The position numbers and the translations under genes are program-made. DNA of 64,000 nucleotides from Nitratireductor sp. (lineage in GTDB: Bacteria; Pseudomonadota; Alphaproteobacteria; Rhizobiales; Rhizobiaceae), in contig NZ_CP051236.1 of NCBI RefSeq assembly GCF_017794765.1, forward strand, positions 508,672-572,671, read 5' to 3'. The notes under the pieces were generated by a model. It worked only from the letters and a program-made list of their open reading frames with translations, made no database searches and was not told the DNA's origin. This document shows positions 1-8,764 of this stretch, piece by piece. Numbering within the stretch: position 1 is the stretch's first letter; each line of letters starts with the position of its first letter.

Positions 1-31
1 TATTTCCGAGATGAGAGCAGAAGGTCCGGGC

Positions 32-1258
32 ATGGCATTGGACACGCAACGGCTACGGGCTGAAACGCCGGGCTGCAGACCAGAACTGGTTCATTTCAAC
101 AATGCGGGTGCCAGCCTCATGCCGCGACCGGTTATCGAGGCGGTTGAGCGTCATTGGACCGAGGAGATCATGTCGGGAGGCTACGAAGCAGCGGAAAGGA
201 TGGCTGGGCAGATGCAGGCGACCTACGATGTCACGGCGCGGCTTGTCGGTGGCGCACCGGACGAGATAGCCTTCTTCGACAACGCCACCCGTGCCTGGCA
301 AGCCGCCTTTTATGCCATTGGCTGGAAATCGGGGGATCAACTGATCACCGGTCAGTCTGAATACAATTCCAACATGATTGCCTTTCGCCATGCCGAAGCG
401 CGTTTGGGAATAAAAGTGATTCTGGCGCCGGATACACCCGCCGGTATCGTCGATGTAGCGGCGCTCGAAACGCTGATTACCGACCGCACGCGCCTCATCG
501 CCATCTCGCATATGCCGACAAACGATGGTCTCATAAACCCGGCGCAGGAAATCGGAGCGGTTGCCAGCAGGCATGGCGTCCCGTTTCTGCTGGATGCCTG
601 CCAATCGGTTGGCCAGATGCCGATCAATGCGAAAGCCCTCGGCTGCACCATGCTTTCGGCCACGGGCCGCAAATATCTGCGGGGCCCCCGCGGAACCGGT
701 TTTCTGTGGGTAGACCGTGCGTCGCTGCACGCGCTTCAGCCCCATGCACTCGACATCCAGTCGGCGCACTGGACAGACGTAGACCAGTTCGAACTCGCAG
801 CCGGTGCACGCCGCTTCGAACTCTGGGAACGCAATGTTGCCGCCCAACTGGGGCTTGGCGCTGCCTGCCGCTATGCGCTGGATATCGGACTGGAGAACAT
901 CTGGGCTCATATCAGCGATCTTGCGACGCAAATGCGTAGAATGCTCACCGGGCTGCCGGACATCACTGTTCAGGACCGTGGCCTGGAGAAGAGCGGTATC
1001 GTGACCTTTTTCCACGAGACCGTGCCGGCGGAGACGCTTGTAGGCGCATTGCGCGAGCGCTTCGGCATCAACACATCGGTCTCCAACACCCAGCTCACCC
1101 GCAGGTCGCTGCGGGCACGGGGCGTAAAGACACTGGTGAGGGCATCGGTGCATGCCTACAACACGGCTGACGAGGTCGAACGCCTGGGCGAGGCGCTTGC
1201 GAACCTGACGGCAGGGAAACAGCCAAAGACAGAATTGAACGCAGGACAGAACGCCTGA
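32..1258 (+). CDS. Class V aminotransferase (cysteine desulfurase / isopenicillin N epimerase-like)
   Basis: PLP-dependent fold-type I enzyme of the class V aminotransferase family, about 408 residues. The cofactor site is visible: the aspartate in LLDACQSVG (about residue 188) that contacts the pyridine nitrogen, and the Schiff-base lysine in SATGRKYLRGPRGTGF (about residue 214). I chose ATG 32 because AGAAGG lies 7 bases upstream; an in-frame ATG at 11 has no ribosome site. It is the first gene of a run with a polyamine-type ABC transporter and an ornithine-cyclodeaminase-family protein, so it probably acts on the imported amine or amino acid rather than in Fe-S assembly. No suf/isc genes are nearby. 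Family assignment is firm; the substrate is unknown. Confidence 0.85.
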   Translation: MALDTQRLRAETPGCRPELVHFNNAGASLMPRPVIEAVERHWTEEIMSGGYEAAERMAGQMQATYDVTARLVGGAPDEIAFFDNATRAWQAAFYAIGWKSGDQLITGQSEYNSNMIAFRHAEARLGIKVILAPDTPAGIVDVAALETLITDRTRLIAISHMPTNDGLINPAQEIGAVASRHGVPFLLDACQSVGQMPINAKALGCTMLSATGRKYLRGPRGTGFLWVDRASLHALQPHALDIQSAHWTDVDQFELAAGARRFELWERNVAAQLGLGAACRYALDIGLENIWAHISDLATQMRRMLTGLPDITVQDRGLEKSGIVTFFHETVPAETLVGALRERFGINTSVSNTQLTRRSLRARGVKTLVRASVHAYNTADEVERLGEALANLTAGKQPKTELNAGQNA

Positions 1259-1314
1259 TCTGACCTAGTTCGGGGAACCCATAAATCAGAGCAAAAAAAC
1301 AGAGGAGAACGGCC

Positions 1315-2415
1315 ATGACATTCAAGCCGACGAGACGAACGGTACTGACCGGAATGGGGATTGCCGGTGTTGCCGGTCTGTGCGCACCCGGACTGATCAG
1401 ACCGGCTCATGCCGCCAGCGGTGAACTCAACATCTGGGCCTATGACGGGTTTATCACCGACGCCTTCCGCAAGCGGTTCGAGGACGAAACCGGCATTCGC
1501 CTGAACATCCGCACCGTCACCGACCAGGGCGAACAGTTCAATCTGATGGCAGCGGAGAACGGCAAGTTCAGCGCCGACATCGTGACCTGCGCCGGCCACC
1601 GCTTCTACCAGTTCATCGATGCTGGTTTCCTCGCGCCCATCGACCGCGCAAAGCTCGGAAACTGGAGCCGTATCGAGGACGAATATGCGAGCGCCTCCTG
1701 GGTCTCGCGCTCGGGAGAGCAGTGGGGTGTGCCGCTCGTGGTGGTTTCCACCGGCCTTCTCTACAATACCGAGGAGATCGAAGCGCCGACGAGCTGGGAC
1801 GTGATGTTCGACAAGGCCAATGCCGGACGCACCGCCTACCAGATCCAGGATTTCTTCCAGATCGTCATGAACTATCTTGGCTATGACGGCTCGGCCGCCT
1901 CCTACATGAACACGCCCGATGTCGCGCAGCGCGCGGTTGATGCAACGCGCGATTTCCTCATTGAGCACAAGCATATGGTGCGGCGCTACTATGAAGCGGC
2001 AACCGAAATCCAGCAGATGATGGTAACGGGTGACGTGGCGCTGGCGCAGGCGGGTTCCGGCCCGTCCTCGCAGCTCATCATCGACGGCTTCCCTGCGGGC
2101 TACACCATCCCCAAGGAAGGCGGGCTTGCCTATGCCTATGGTTTCAACATCACGAAGGATGCGGCGAACATGGAAAACGCCTACACCTTCCTGAACGCGC
2201 TTCTGGCGGATGCAGAAAACGGTGCGGAGATCGTTCGCTCCACCGGCCTCTCTTCCACCATCAAGGGCACCGAAGCACTGCTGACGGATCAGGAGAAGGA
2301 AGCACTGGCTCTGACTGCCGAAGAGCGCAGCCGTCTTTCCTGGGTGGATGTCGAAACGGCGCCCTTCATCTTCGATCTGATCGACAAGGCGGCGGAAGAA
2401 ATCCGCGCCGCCTGA
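1315..2415 (+). CDS. ABC transporter substrate-binding protein, spermidine/putrescine (PotD) type
   Basis: Periplasmic binding protein of 366 residues. The N-terminus has a twin-arginine-like signal (TRRTVLTGMGIAGVAG, cleavage near AHA at residues 30-34), so it may be exported folded. The mature protein opens with GELNIWAYDGF, typical of the PotD/PotF family of solute-binding proteins. AGAGGAGA precedes the ATG. It is 56 bases downstream of the aminotransferase gene and directly upstream of two permeases and an ATPase, so the five genes should be cotranscribed. The ligand is inferred to be an amine, polyamine or amino acid derivative; the sequence does not settle which. Confidence 0.88.
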   Translation: MTFKPTRRTVLTGMGIAGVAGLCAPGLIRPAHAASGELNIWAYDGFITDAFRKRFEDETGIRLNIRTVTDQGEQFNLMAAENGKFSADIVTCAGHRFYQFIDAGFLAPIDRAKLGNWSRIEDEYASASWVSRSGEQWGVPLVVVSTGLLYNTEEIEAPTSWDVMFDKANAGRTAYQIQDFFQIVMNYLGYDGSAASYMNTPDVAQRAVDATRDFLIEHKHMVRRYYEAATEIQQMMVTGDVALAQAGSGPSSQLIIDGFPAGYTIPKEGGLAYAYGFNITKDAANMENAYTFLNALLADAENGAEIVRSTGLSSTIKGTEALLTDQEKEALALTAEERSRLSWVDVETAPFIFDLIDKAAEEIRAA

Positions 2416-2479
2416 TCCATGATCCGGAACTGCCGGCTGCCTCTCCGGCGGCCGGCATCGAAGTCGAAAACGAGTATCG

Positions 2480-3406
2480 ATGACCAGCCTGCTCATTCAT
2501 CTGCGACGGTTCTCCGTCTATCGCGGCCTGACCGACCTCTATGCCCGCTCGCCGCTGGCGCGGCTCTTGATCGTCAGCATCGTGCCGCTTCTGTGGATTC
2601 TCGGCACAACCGCCGCGCCCCTGGCGCAGATGGTAATTGTCAGCTTCTATGAGAGCTTTCCGGTGGCCGAGGGCGAGACAGCGCGCTGGACGCTCGCCAA
2701 TTATGCAAGCTTCTTCGAGCGTCCGCTCTATCTGACCGCGTTCCTTCGGTCTTTCGTCTTTGCCACAGTGGTCACCCTCCTGACGCTGCTCGTTGTCTTT
2801 CCCATCGCCTATTACATTGCAAAAGTGGCACCGCGCGGCCGCCGCACAAGGCTGCTCCTGCTCGTGATCGCGCCCTTCTGGGTGAGCGAGATCATTCGCA
2901 GCTTTGCCTGGATCGTGATGCTCGCCAATCGTGGCGCGGTGAATTCGTTTCTCTCCTTCATCGGCATTCCCGGCACGCCGGTGGAGCTGCTCTACAACAA
3001 TGTTTCGCTGACCATCGGCGTCATCTACCTGACCTCACTCTACATGCTCCTGCCGCTCTATGCAGCGCTGGAGAAAATCGACGACAACGTTCTGGAGGCG
3101 GCAGCCAATCTGGGCGCGCCTGGCTGGCGGCGCTTCCTGCGCATCGTCCTGCCGCTATCGCGCGACGGCGTTGTGGCCGGGTGCTCGCTCGTGTTCCTGC
3201 TGGTAATCGGACTTTACGCGATGCCGCAGCTTCTGGGCGGGCCGGGCAACACGTTGTTTGCGACGACAATCGGCCAGATATTCGCCAAGGCCGGTGCATC
3301 CTGGCCGCAGGGCAGCGCCTTCAGCATCATCCTGACAGGAGCAGCGCTAGCCTATGTCGGCCTGTTCGTGGCAATCTTTCAGCGGCGCGGCCGCGGGGGG
3401 GCATGA
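2480..3406 (+). CDS. ABC transporter permease, PotB type
   Basis: Inner-membrane permease of 308 residues with about six hydrophobic segments. The cytoplasmic EAA loop that docks to the ATPase is at about residues 195-215 (EKIDDNVLEAAANLGAPGWR). It follows the binding protein after a 64-base gap. Its TGA overlaps the ATG of the next permease in an ATGA junction, which indicates translational coupling. The PotB-like family call rests on operon order and the EAA motif. Its partner is the permease at 3403-4224. Confidence 0.88.
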   Translation: MTSLLIHLRRFSVYRGLTDLYARSPLARLLIVSIVPLLWILGTTAAPLAQMVIVSFYESFPVAEGETARWTLANYASFFERPLYLTAFLRSFVFATVVTLLTLLVVFPIAYYIAKVAPRGRRTRLLLLVIAPFWVSEIIRSFAWIVMLANRGAVNSFLSFIGIPGTPVELLYNNVSLTIGVIYLTSLYMLLPLYAALEKIDDNVLEAAANLGAPGWRRFLRIVLPLSRDGVVAGCSLVFLLVIGLYAMPQLLGGPGNTLFATTIGQIFAKAGASWPQGSAFSIILTGAALAYVGLFVAIFQRRGRGGA

Positions 3407-4224
3407 GCATGAAACTGCGCCATCTCGCGCTGCCTGGCCTTTTCTGGCTGTTTGTCGCCTACCTCTTCCTCCCGCTTCTTGTCATGGCGGCCATGGGCTT
3501 CCGTGATTCCAATTTCGTTGCCTTCCCGATTCATAGCTGGACCACGAAATGGTACAGCGAAGTGCTGCTTGACCGCGACGTGATGGAAGCGCTGTGGCTT
3601 TCAGCCAGGGTGGCGGTCTTCTCAACGCTCATCTCGGTCGCTGTCGGCCTGCCGGTTGCTTTCGCCGTTGCCCGCACATCCGGCATCGCGCGCGGTCTGC
3701 TGATCGCACTCATTCTCCTGCCCGCATTCCTGCCGGTGGTTGTCTCGGCGATCTCGCTGCGCATCTTCATCGGCCGTATCGGTCTCGAAACGGGCACTGC
3801 GGCAATTGCCTTCGGGCATGCTGTCGGCTCAGTTCCCTTTGTCGTCATCATGATCCTGACCCGTCTCAACACGATGGGCCGCAACATGGCCGATGCGGCA
3901 CGCAATCTCGGTGCGGATGATGTCATCATTCTGGTGCGCATCGTGCTGCCCTATCTGTCGCCGGCGCTGCTGGGCGCATTCATGTTCTGCCTGCTGCTTT
4001 CGTTCGAGGACTTCGTGCGCTCGTTCTTCCTCGGCGGGTTCGAGCAGACCTTCCCGGTTCTCCTGTTCGCCCGGCTGCGCTTCGGCTTCGATCCGGGCCT
4101 TGCCGCCATCTCGACAATCGTCCTCATCGCCACGACTGGCTTTGGCCTCTATGCCGAACGCTTTGTCCGAAAGCGCAGCCTGCGCAGCGAAACCTCCCTG
4201 ACTTCCGGTGCCAAGAATGACTGA
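3403..4224 (+). CDS. ABC transporter permease, PotC type
   Basis: Second inner-membrane permease, 273 residues, with about six membrane segments. The EAA loop reads MADAARNLGADDVIILVRIVLP. Start ATG 3403 overlaps the stop of the upstream permease by 4 bases and is followed by MSMKLRHLALPG; the open frame extends further upstream, but only as the other frame of potB. The gene ends inside the start of the ATPase gene, an 8-base overlap. It forms the heterodimeric channel with the PotB-type subunit. Confidence 0.88.
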   Translation: MSMKLRHLALPGLFWLFVAYLFLPLLVMAAMGFRDSNFVAFPIHSWTTKWYSEVLLDRDVMEALWLSARVAVFSTLISVAVGLPVAFAVARTSGIARGLLIALILLPAFLPVVVSAISLRIFIGRIGLETGTAAIAFGHAVGSVPFVVIMILTRLNTMGRNMADAARNLGADDVIILVRIVLPYLSPALLGAFMFCLLLSFEDFVRSFFLGGFEQTFPVLLFARLRFGFDPGLAAISTIVLIATTGFGLYAERFVRKRSLRSETSLTSGAKND

Positions 4225-5305
4225 TCCCGTACCCGCCATCGAGATGAAGAACATCTGCAAGGCCTATGGCGCCCTGCGGGTCATCGACGATGTTTCACTG
4301 AAGATCGAGCGGGGCGTGTTCATCACCCTGCTGGGGCCATCCGGCTGCGGAAAATCAACGCTGCTGCGCTCCATTGTCGGTCTGGCCGAGCCTGACAGCG
4401 GCGAAATTCTGGTCGATGGAAAAGACATCACCCACGCCGCCGCGCACAACCGCCCGGTGAAAATGGTGTTTCAGGACTACGCGCTCTTTCCTCACATGAC
4501 CGTTGCCCAGAACATCGGCTTCGGCTGCGAGATGCAGGGCATGGAGAAGGGCGCCATTGCCCGCCGCTGCACCGAACTTCTGGAACTGATCCGCCTGCCA
4601 GACATCGCCAATCGCTACCCCGATGCTCTGTCGGGTGGTCAGAGGCAGCGTGTTGCGTTGGCCCGTGCGCTAGCGCCCGATCCGGCGGCACTGTTGCTCG
4701 ACGAGCCGCTTGGCGCGCTCGATCTGAAATTGCGGCAGGACATGCAGCGCGAGCTGAAGGCGATCCAGCGGCGCACGGGCAAGACCTTTGTTTTCGTCAC
4801 CCACGACCAGCAGGAAGCCATGTCCATGTCGGATCTGGTGGCTGTGATGAACAAGGGCAAGATCGAACAGCTCGACAGCCCCGAAAACATCTACGCCAAC
4901 CCCGCAACCCTCTTCATCGCCGACTTCGTTGGCGCAACCAATATCTTCGGAGCGAAGGTAGAGGCGGCTGACGGCGATCATCTCATGCTGGCCGTCGGCG
5001 ATGCCCGGTGGCGCGTGCCTGCCGCACGCGTGACCTCACGGGGCAAGCCGGCAATGGGCGAAACCGTTTCCGTGGTGATCAGGCCGGAGGCGTTCAACAT
5101 CGGCGCAAGCCGTCGAAAGGACGACATCGTGCTGTCGGCTCGCCTGACCGACCAGACCTATCTCGGCGACCGTGTGCATCTGAATGTCGAGACCGTGGAT
5201 GGCGCATCGCTGCTTGTCGATGCCCGGCCTCCGGTAACCGCCAGGCAGAATGCGGAAATCACCCTGCACTGCCGGCCCGACAACCTGGCAATCATCGCCG
5301 GCTGA
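4217..5305 (+). CDS. ABC transporter ATP-binding protein, PotA type
   Basis: ATPase subunit of the polyamine-type importer, 362 residues from ATG 4217; a GTG nine bases earlier is possible. Walker A is GPSGCGKST at about residues 38-46, the signature is [15 protein letters not shown], Walker B is ALLLDEPLGALD and the switch histidine is in FVTHDQQEAMSMSD. A C-terminal TOBE-like domain (about 240-362) is typical of PotA/MalK-type ATPases. The start overlaps the preceding permease by 8 bases, so the importer genes are translationally coupled. The downstream gene encodes a cytosolic enzyme probably acting on the imported compound. Confidence 0.9.
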   Translation: MTDPVPAIEMKNICKAYGALRVIDDVSLKIERGVFITLLGPSGCGKSTLLRSIVGLAEPDSGEILVDGKDITHAAAHNRPVKMVFQDYALFPHMTVAQNIGFGCEMQGMEKGAIARRCTELLELIRLPDIANRYPDALSGGQRQRVALARALAPDPAALLLDEPLGALDLKLRQDMQRELKAIQRRTGKTFVFVTHDQQEAMSMSDLVAVMNKGKIEQLDSPENIYANPATLFIADFVGATNIFGAKVEAADGDHLMLAVGDARWRVPAARVTSRGKPAMGETVSVVIRPEAFNIGASRRKDDIVLSARLTDQTYLGDRVHLNVETVDGASLLVDARPPVTARQNAEITLHCRPDNLAIIAG

Positions 5306-5347
5306 CCGGCGCAAGAAACAAACTGAGTGTGAAATGGAGATTTTTTG

Positions 5348-6322
5348 ATGGAAATGATCGATGCCCGGCGGGTGCATGAACTGCTAGATTATGAAGGCCT
5401 GTTCGCAGCGCTTGAAGCCGCGCACAGGGGCGGCATGCCCAAACAGTCCGACCGCCTGATCTATCAGGAGCCGAATCCCGATGGCCAGCCGGACATCTTC
5501 ATTATCCTGCCCGCCTGGGAGCCGCAGGAAGGCATTCTGGCAAAACTTGTCACCTCTTTCCCGAACAACAAGGCACGACACAACCTGCCGACCGTCAACT
5601 CCATCTATGTCTTCATCAATGCTGACACGGGTGTTGCCGAAGCGGTGATTGACGGCGAGGCCGTGATCTTCCGCAAGACCTCTTCGGATTCGGCCTTCGG
5701 CTCGAAGCTTCTTTCACGTGAGGATGCGGAGAACTTCCTGATGATCGGCGCTGGCGGGCTGGCACCCTTTCTCGTCAAGGCTCATCTCACAGCCCGTCCG
5801 AATCTGAAACGTGTCACGCTTTGGAACCGCACCACGGCCAACGCCGAAGCACTCGCAAAGACGCTCGCCGCGGAAGGGATCGAAGCGGAAGTCGCCTCCG
5901 ACCTCGACGCGGCCGTGAGTGAGGCCGACATCATCTCAAGCGCCACCATGGCAAACGAACCGCATCTCAAGGGCAGGCTGCTGAAGCCCGGCGCGCATGT
6001 GGATCTTGTCGGCTCCTTTACGCCGGAGATGCGCGAAGCCGACGACGATGTCCTCAAACGCGCCTCGATCTTCGTCGACCACCGCCAGACCACAACGCGC
6101 TCCGGCGAGTTCCTGGGGCCCTACGAGCGCGGCATCATCACGCCGGAGGATGTGCGCGGCGACCTCTTCGAACTTTGCCAGGGCAAGGTGAAAGGCCGCC
6201 AGTCTGCCGATGAAATCACAATGATGAAGAATGGCGGCGGCAGCCACATCGACTATTACGTCGCCAAATATCTGATGGACCGGCATCACGGCCGGCCGTT
6301 CTCGACACGCTGTTCGAGCTGA
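5348..6322 (+). CDS. Ornithine cyclodeaminase / mu-crystallin family protein
   Basis: NAD(P)-binding enzyme of about 324 residues. Family members include ornithine cyclodeaminase, alanine dehydrogenase, ketimine reductase and pyrroline-2-carboxylate reductase. The Rossmann loop reads MIGAGGLAPFLVKAH (about residues 135-150), where many family members have GxGxQA. A conserved FRKTSSDSAFGSKLL block and an aspartate-rich VDLVGSFTPEMREADDD segment correspond to the family active-site regions. GGAG lies 8 bases before ATG 5348; a TTG directly before it is also in frame. It follows the importer genes by 42 bases. It probably handles a cyclic imine or oxo/amino acid released from the imported substrate; the exact reaction is not readable. 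Confidence 0.82.
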   Translation: MEMIDARRVHELLDYEGLFAALEAAHRGGMPKQSDRLIYQEPNPDGQPDIFIILPAWEPQEGILAKLVTSFPNNKARHNLPTVNSIYVFINADTGVAEAVIDGEAVIFRKTSSDSAFGSKLLSREDAENFLMIGAGGLAPFLVKAHLTARPNLKRVTLWNRTTANAEALAKTLAAEGIEAEVASDLDAAVSEADIISSATMANEPHLKGRLLKPGAHVDLVGSFTPEMREADDDVLKRASIFVDHRQTTTRSGEFLGPYERGIITPEDVRGDLFELCQGKVKGRQSADEITMMKNGGGSHIDYYVAKYLMDRHHGRPFSTRCSS

Positions 6323-6328
6323 TCCAGT

Positions 6329-6359
6329 GGTGGCGGCGAAAGCGCCGCCGCCACCCTTT
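6329..6359 (+). terminator. Hairpin after the amine-importer operon
   Basis: A 10-bp GC-rich stem (GGTGGCGGCG 6329-6338 with CGCCGCCACC 6346-6355) with a 7-base loop lies 6 bases after the ornithine-cyclodeaminase-family stop codon. The T-tract is only CTTTG, so it may be a weak intrinsic terminator or an mRNA-stabilising hairpin that separates the operon from the LysR gene. Confidence 0.5.
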
Positions 6360-6394
6360 GACGATGAACGTGAGGTGAAGACAAGGGGAGTGTC

Positions 6395-7315
6395 ATGGAA
6401 CTGCCGCGACGTTTGATCCCTTCCGTTTCTGGCCTGATCGCCTTCGAGGCGACGGCAAGACATCTGAGCTTTTCGCAGGCCGCCAAGGATCTCTCGCTTT
6501 CGCAAGGCGCCGTTTCCAAACGAGTGCGCCAGCTGGAACAAATGCTTGGTGTGGCACTTCTCGCCCGCAACAATCATCAGGTCCACCTGACGGAGATGGG
6601 GCGGCGCTATCTTCCGCAGGTGCGCACCCTTCTGGGGCAACTGGAAAGTTCGACCCGTGCGCTGATGCAGGGTGCAGATGGCAAGGCCGTCATCACCGTC
6701 GCGGCACCGGTCGGTCTTGCTGCGTGCTGGCTGGTCTCGCGTCTTGGCATATTCCAGAACCGCCATCCCGGCCTCAACATCAATCTTCTCACGTCAAGGC
6801 CGCTTCTGGAGGCCGATGACGAAGCCGTCGATTGCGCTATCGTGCAAGGCATGCCGCAATGGGGCGGTGTCGCATGCACGCCCCTTTTCGAGGAAGAACT
6901 GCTGCCGGTGGCAAGTCCGCACTTCATGCGCAACCGGCGACCCAATTCGCCCAGTGTGCTCCAGGAATGCACGCTGCTTCACCTCACGGATCAGCCGGAC
7001 CTTTGGGTGGAATGGTTTGAACTGGCCGGGTTTCCACGGCCAGGACTGCCGCGGGGGCCGCAATTCGATCAGTTCCCGCTCCTGATCATGGCCGCAGTGC
7101 ATGGTCAGGGCGCCGCGATCATCCCTCGCTTCATGATCGAGCGAGAGCTGGCATTGGGTGAACTGGAGGTGGTGCTCGACATACCGCTCCGTAACCGGAA
7201 AGCTTATCATTTTGTCATGCCCGCACGCTCGGAGAGCGACCGAAACATCCTTGCTCTGCGAAACTGGGTTCTGGAATGCGTGGCAGGCGATGCGGGCTGC
7301 AGCCAAGCGGCTTGA
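6395..7315 (+). CDS. LysR-family transcriptional regulator (GcvA-like)
   Basis: DNA-binding regulator of 306 residues. The N-terminal winged helix-turn-helix is at about residues 15-70 (LSFSQAAKDLSLSQGAVSKRVRQLE) and a periplasmic-binding-like effector domain occupies about 90-295. GGGGAG is 6 bases before the ATG. It sits in the same direction between the amine-importer operon and the sugar-type ABC operon, so it could control either. LysR regulators are usually divergent from their targets, which is not the case here. Effector unknown. Confidence 0.87.
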   Translation: MELPRRLIPSVSGLIAFEATARHLSFSQAAKDLSLSQGAVSKRVRQLEQMLGVALLARNNHQVHLTEMGRRYLPQVRTLLGQLESSTRALMQGADGKAVITVAAPVGLAACWLVSRLGIFQNRHPGLNINLLTSRPLLEADDEAVDCAIVQGMPQWGGVACTPLFEEELLPVASPHFMRNRRPNSPSVLQECTLLHLTDQPDLWVEWFELAGFPRPGLPRGPQFDQFPLLIMAAVHGQGAAIIPRFMIERELALGELEVVLDIPLRNRKAYHFVMPARSESDRNILALRNWVLECVAGDAGCSQAA

Positions 7316-7483
7316 GGTTGCCCGTCGGCCTTGCCTGATAGGCACTGCCCTATTCCAAAAAGCGATTTGAGCCCATCCAGCCTCAAGGGCAGACTTTCTT
7401 TGGGAAGCGCGGCATTCCGGATACCTGTCCAGTGAAGACGGGAGCGGATTATCAGCCGGGCGAGAACCAGAGGAGAACCAACA

Positions 7484-8746
7484 ATGCCCGGTAGAACACA
7501 CAACTTGCTTTATGCCACCGCTCTGGCCGCCGCAGTCTTTGCTGGCGGTTCGACGGTTGCCGCTGCGGAAGACGAAATCAGTTTTCTTGTGGTCGATTAC
7601 GAAGCGCCCGGAATGGGTGACTGGTGGCAGCTTCTCGTTTCGACCTATGAAGAGAAGACCGGCAACAAGGTGGTGCCCCGCAACACGCCGGCAAGCGAAT
7701 ATTACGAACAATTGCTTATTCAGGCCGCCAGCGGCACCGGCGCCGATATTCTAACCGTCAATCCAAACAACATCGGCGAGCTTCTGGCCGCCGGCCAACT
7801 CATGCCATTGACGGAATTTCTCGAGAGTTCGGGGGTAAAGGAGCAGATCGTCAAAGGCGGTTTCGATGCCTTGACGGCAGATGGCGAAATCTACGCTTTG
7901 CCTATCACGGGCCGCACGCTCGAGCTCATCTACAATGCCTGCTATCTGGAAGAAGCCGGTTTCGAGCGTCCACCGCAAACCCCGCAGGAATTTCTGGATT
8001 ATGCCACCAGGCTGACTGTCAAGGACGATTCGGGGCGCGTGACCCGCTATGGCGCGAATATGGTCAACGCCAATGAAGACCCCACTTATGAGATGCTTCT
8101 CATGTGGAGCATCGCAAATGGTGGCTCCTTTGCTGACGAGAACGGCAACTTCACTCTGGATTCCGAGCCTGTGATCGCCGGTCTGAAACAGATGAAGGCG
8201 CTCTACGACGCAGGTGTCGTTCCCAGGGGAATGAGTGAAACAGACCAGCGCTCGCTCTTTGCCACCGGCGGAACCGCCATGACCATCGACGGGCAATGGC
8301 AGTTTCCCTTCATCGAGAAGAACAACCCCGACAATTTCGACTGCTACAAGTCAGCGCTTCACCCGTGGGACGGGCCCGGCACTGGTGGCGTCAACATGGC
8401 GCTGGCGATCAATGCAGCAACATCAAACCCGGATGCTGCCAAAGCCTTCATCGAAACCGCGGCCAGCGCCGAGATGCAGTCCGCATTCTCCGATCACAGC
8501 CCCTATATCCCCTATGGAGTGAATGCGCTGACGGACGCTCAGAGAGAGGCTCGCCCCTATCTGGAACCCTGGATCGCGAGCAGCGGAAACGCGCATCCGG
8601 TGGCGATTCCCGGCCACGCAGACCAGTTCAACGAGATATGGCCGATTGTTGTCGACGCCGTGTTGCTGACCCTGCGTGACGGCAAGCCCGCCGAAGAGAG
8701 CCTCGCAGAAGCGCAGGCCAAACTGGAAGACTGCTGCGCCAAATAG
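7484..8746 (+). CDS. Extracellular solute-binding protein, family 1 (sugar type)
   Basis: Secreted binding protein of 420 residues with a Sec signal peptide (hydrophobic LLYATALAAAVFAGG, cleavage near VAAAE at about 28). The mature part shows features of the MalE/UgpB-like cluster: a PLTEFLESS segment, ALPITGRTLELIYN, and NPDAAKAFIE near the end. AGAGGAGA precedes the ATG. It heads a four-gene importer operon (binding protein, two permeases, ATPase). A 168-base gap separates it from the LysR gene and should hold its promoter; I saw no convincing -10/-35 pair there. The ligand is probably a sugar, oligosaccharide or polyol. Confidence 0.88.
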   Translation: MPGRTHNLLYATALAAAVFAGGSTVAAAEDEISFLVVDYEAPGMGDWWQLLVSTYEEKTGNKVVPRNTPASEYYEQLLIQAASGTGADILTVNPNNIGELLAAGQLMPLTEFLESSGVKEQIVKGGFDALTADGEIYALPITGRTLELIYNACYLEEAGFERPPQTPQEFLDYATRLTVKDDSGRVTRYGANMVNANEDPTYEMLLMWSIANGGSFADENGNFTLDSEPVIAGLKQMKALYDAGVVPRGMSETDQRSLFATGGTAMTIDGQWQFPFIEKNNPDNFDCYKSALHPWDGPGTGGVNMALAINAATSNPDAAKAFIETAASAEMQSAFSDHSPYIPYGVNALTDAQREARPYLEPWIASSGNAHPVAIPGHADQFNEIWPIVVDAVLLTLRDGKPAEESLAEAQAKLEDCCAK

Positions 8747-8764
8747 GCGTGGTGGGTCGCGGGT

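Noticed and set aside
53..1153. 366-codon open frame on the minus strand
   Set aside because: It is the antisense shadow of the class V aminotransferase; high GC content keeps frames open, and the translation has no family features.
1156..2496. 446-codon open frame on the minus strand
   Set aside because: Antisense to the PotD-type gene, which has a signal peptide, ribosome site and operon context; the reverse frame has none.
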